Of a DNA stretch of 64,000 nucleotides, positions 63,005 through 64,000 are shown piece after piece. Below the pieces are notes generated by a model. The model worked only from the letters and a program-made list of their open reading frames with translations. It did not search any database and was not told the DNA's origin. This DNA comes from Thermogemmatispora onikobensis (GTDB lineage: Bacteria; Chloroflexota; Ktedonobacteria; Ktedonobacterales; Ktedonobacteraceae), in contig NZ_BDGT01000027.1 of assembly GCF_001748285.1 (NCBI RefSeq), positions 1 through 64,000 on the forward strand. Direction: 5' to 3'. A program made the translations under genes and the position numbers. The first letter of the stretch is position 1; every line of letters starts with the position of its first letter.

Positions 63005-64000
63005 TCATCCCTGGTGGTGACTCTGGCCACCTTCTCCTAGCAGTTGGTTTGTAACGATATAGATGTCGCCGGCCCCCATGATGAGCGCCAGGTCGCCGTC
63101 GCGTAAGAGGGCGCGGAGCTCGGCCTCTGTCTGCGCGCGATCGCCTCCGTAGAGAACCTGGCCCTCTCCCTCCCTGAAGCGCGGGCGCTGGGCCAGGGCC
63201 GCGGCCAGATCACGGGCATGAACAAGGCCCGTATCGCGCTCGCGTGCCGGAAAGATATCGCTGATGACGACGACATCGGCCTCATCAAAGGCCTCTACAA
63301 ATTGTTCAAAGAAGACTTTTGTCCGGCTATACATATGGGGCTGATAGACAGCGATAAGGCGCCGCTGTGGATAGCGCTGGCGCGCCGCTGCCAGTGTCGC
63401 TGCGATCGCCGTGGGATGATGGGCGTAGTCATCGATGAGAATGACATCACATGTTCGCCCGCCAAGGGGCAGCGGCCCCTGATGACGTATCTCAAAACGG
63501 CGTCTGCTGCCACGGAAGCCTTCCAGTGCTCGTCTGATAGCCTCCTCGGAGACTCCGAGACTCTGGGCTGCTGCGATGGCTCCCAGAGCGTTCTGCACAT
63601 TATGCAGGCCGGGCACGTGCAGGGCAATCTTTTCTCCTCCAAAGAGGGGGCGCACCTGACTGGTAGTACCTCCGGTAGTACCTCCGGTAATACCTCCGGT
63701 AATACCTCCGGTAATACCTCGGCTTCCTTCGGCATGCAAGCGGACTCGAAAGCTGGTCTCTCCTTCCAGCGCCAGATCGTGGGCCTCGAAAAGTAGGGGG
63801 CTTTCTCCTTTAACTGTAATAGACGTTAGCTGCTCAGCCTTTTCTCGCATGGCTTCGACGGCCACGCTATAGAAGAGAGTGCGACCGCTCCAGTGGCCCA
63901 GGCGCGCGCGCAGCTCCAGGCAGCCGGGACTGTCGGCATTCATGACCAGGGTGGGAGGCAGCGACCAGCGCTCGCTCAGGTCCATACCCTGGATGAAGTG
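63005..64000 (-). CDS. murC: UDP-N-acetylmuramate-L-alanine ligase MurC (N-terminal part beyond window)
   Basis: The frame is open through the right window edge, leaving about 330 C-terminal residues. MurC adds L-alanine to UDP-MurNAc. The Mur ligase central and C-terminal domains are present: HVPGLHNVQNALGAIAAAQSLG, FRGSRRRFEIRH, VILIDDYAHHPTAIAATLAAARQRYP, VYQPHMYSRT and LALIMGAGDIY. A low-complexity insertion of Gly-Gly-Ile/Thr-Thr repeats lies between residues of the central domain and is encoded by a 12-bp minisatellite. The gene precedes murB by 114 bp in the division cluster. Confidence 0.95.
   Translation of the reverse strand, partial: HFIQGMDLSERWSLPPTLVMNADSPGCLELRARLGHWSGRTLFYSVAVEAMREKAEQLTSITVKGESPLLFEAHDLALEGETSFRVRLHAEGSRGITGGITGGITGGTTGGTTSQVRPLFGGEKIALHVPGLHNVQNALGAIAAAQSLGVSEEAIRRALEGFRGSRRRFEIRHQGPLPLGGRTCDVILIDDYAHHPTAIAATLAAARQRYPQRRLIAVYQPHMYSRTKVFFEQFVEAFDEADVVVISDIFPARERDTGLVHARDLAAALAQRPRFREGEGQVLYGGDRAQTEAELRALLRDGDLALIMGAGDIYIVTNQLLGEGGQSHHQG
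63662..63721. repeat. Five-unit 12-bp tandem repeat inside murC
   Basis: The unit GGTAGTACCTCC occurs twice, then GGTAATACCTCC twice, then a last copy differing at its final base. Each unit adds four residues (GGIT or GGTT on the minus strand), so length changes keep the murC frame. Confidence 0.9.

Noticed and set aside
63662-63721. CRISPR-like array
   Set aside because: The units are contiguous 12-bp repeats without spacers and lie in frame inside murC.

Overview
The window is a GC-rich bacterial chromosome segment. Gene content points to a Ktedonobacteria/Thermogemmatispora-type member of the Chloroflexota: a split glycine decarboxylase, a large GAF-domain histidine kinase, an ABC ATPase fused to LytTR, STAND-type NTPases with TPRs, and a division cluster in the order murC-murB-ftsQ-ftsA-ftsZ. 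This lineage call is inferred from gene style, not from a phylogeny. No rRNA, tRNA, CRISPR array or complete insertion sequence was seen.

Layout. 1-3.4 kb: end of an unidentified protein, a long isoaspartyl-methyltransferase-like protein and an amidase. 3.7-8.6 kb: glycine cleavage operon gcvT-gcvH-gcvPA-gcvPB behind a recognisable promoter. 8.7-16.9 kb: an ABC-LytTR fusion with a degenerate ATPase, divergent from an ABC-2 exporter, followed by a sensor kinase overlapping its receiver protein and a TPR protein. 16.9-24.6 kb: queA, a DHA2 drug exporter with operator-like inverted repeats, a TauE-type transporter, a DUF2330 protein and a methyltransferase.

24.6-38.5 kb, all on the minus strand, is the most unusual region. 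It encodes an OB-fold-like protein, a DUF4365 nuclease-like protein, a 1352-residue DEAH helicase with a C-terminal cysteine cluster, and a 7-deazaguanine transglycosylase fused to an archaeosine-synthase-like domain. A luciferase-like oxidoreductase and a hydrolase follow, then a TcmP-type protein and a spore-photoproduct-lyase-like radical SAM protein. Transglycosylase, helicase and nuclease-like protein form one tight run behind a promoter. I read this as a candidate 7-deazaguanine DNA modification/restriction island, related to but distinct from the known dpd clusters.

38.7-47.8 kb is a carbohydrate operon: a LacI regulator with a perfect 16-bp operator over its own promoter, two (alpha/alpha)6-type glycosidases, and a lipoprotein-plus-two-permease sugar importer without its own ATPase. 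47.9-56.7 kb (minus) is a second conflict-system-like cluster: a SIR2-like protein, a small STAND ATPase, a STAND-TPR protein, a radical SAM/SPASM enzyme and a SIR2-like/nucleosidase fusion. Both SIR2-like domains carry phenylalanine where the catalytic histidine should be. 57.4-64 kb holds ftsZ (with terminator), ftsA, ftsQ, murB and part of murC, which carries a 12-bp minisatellite.
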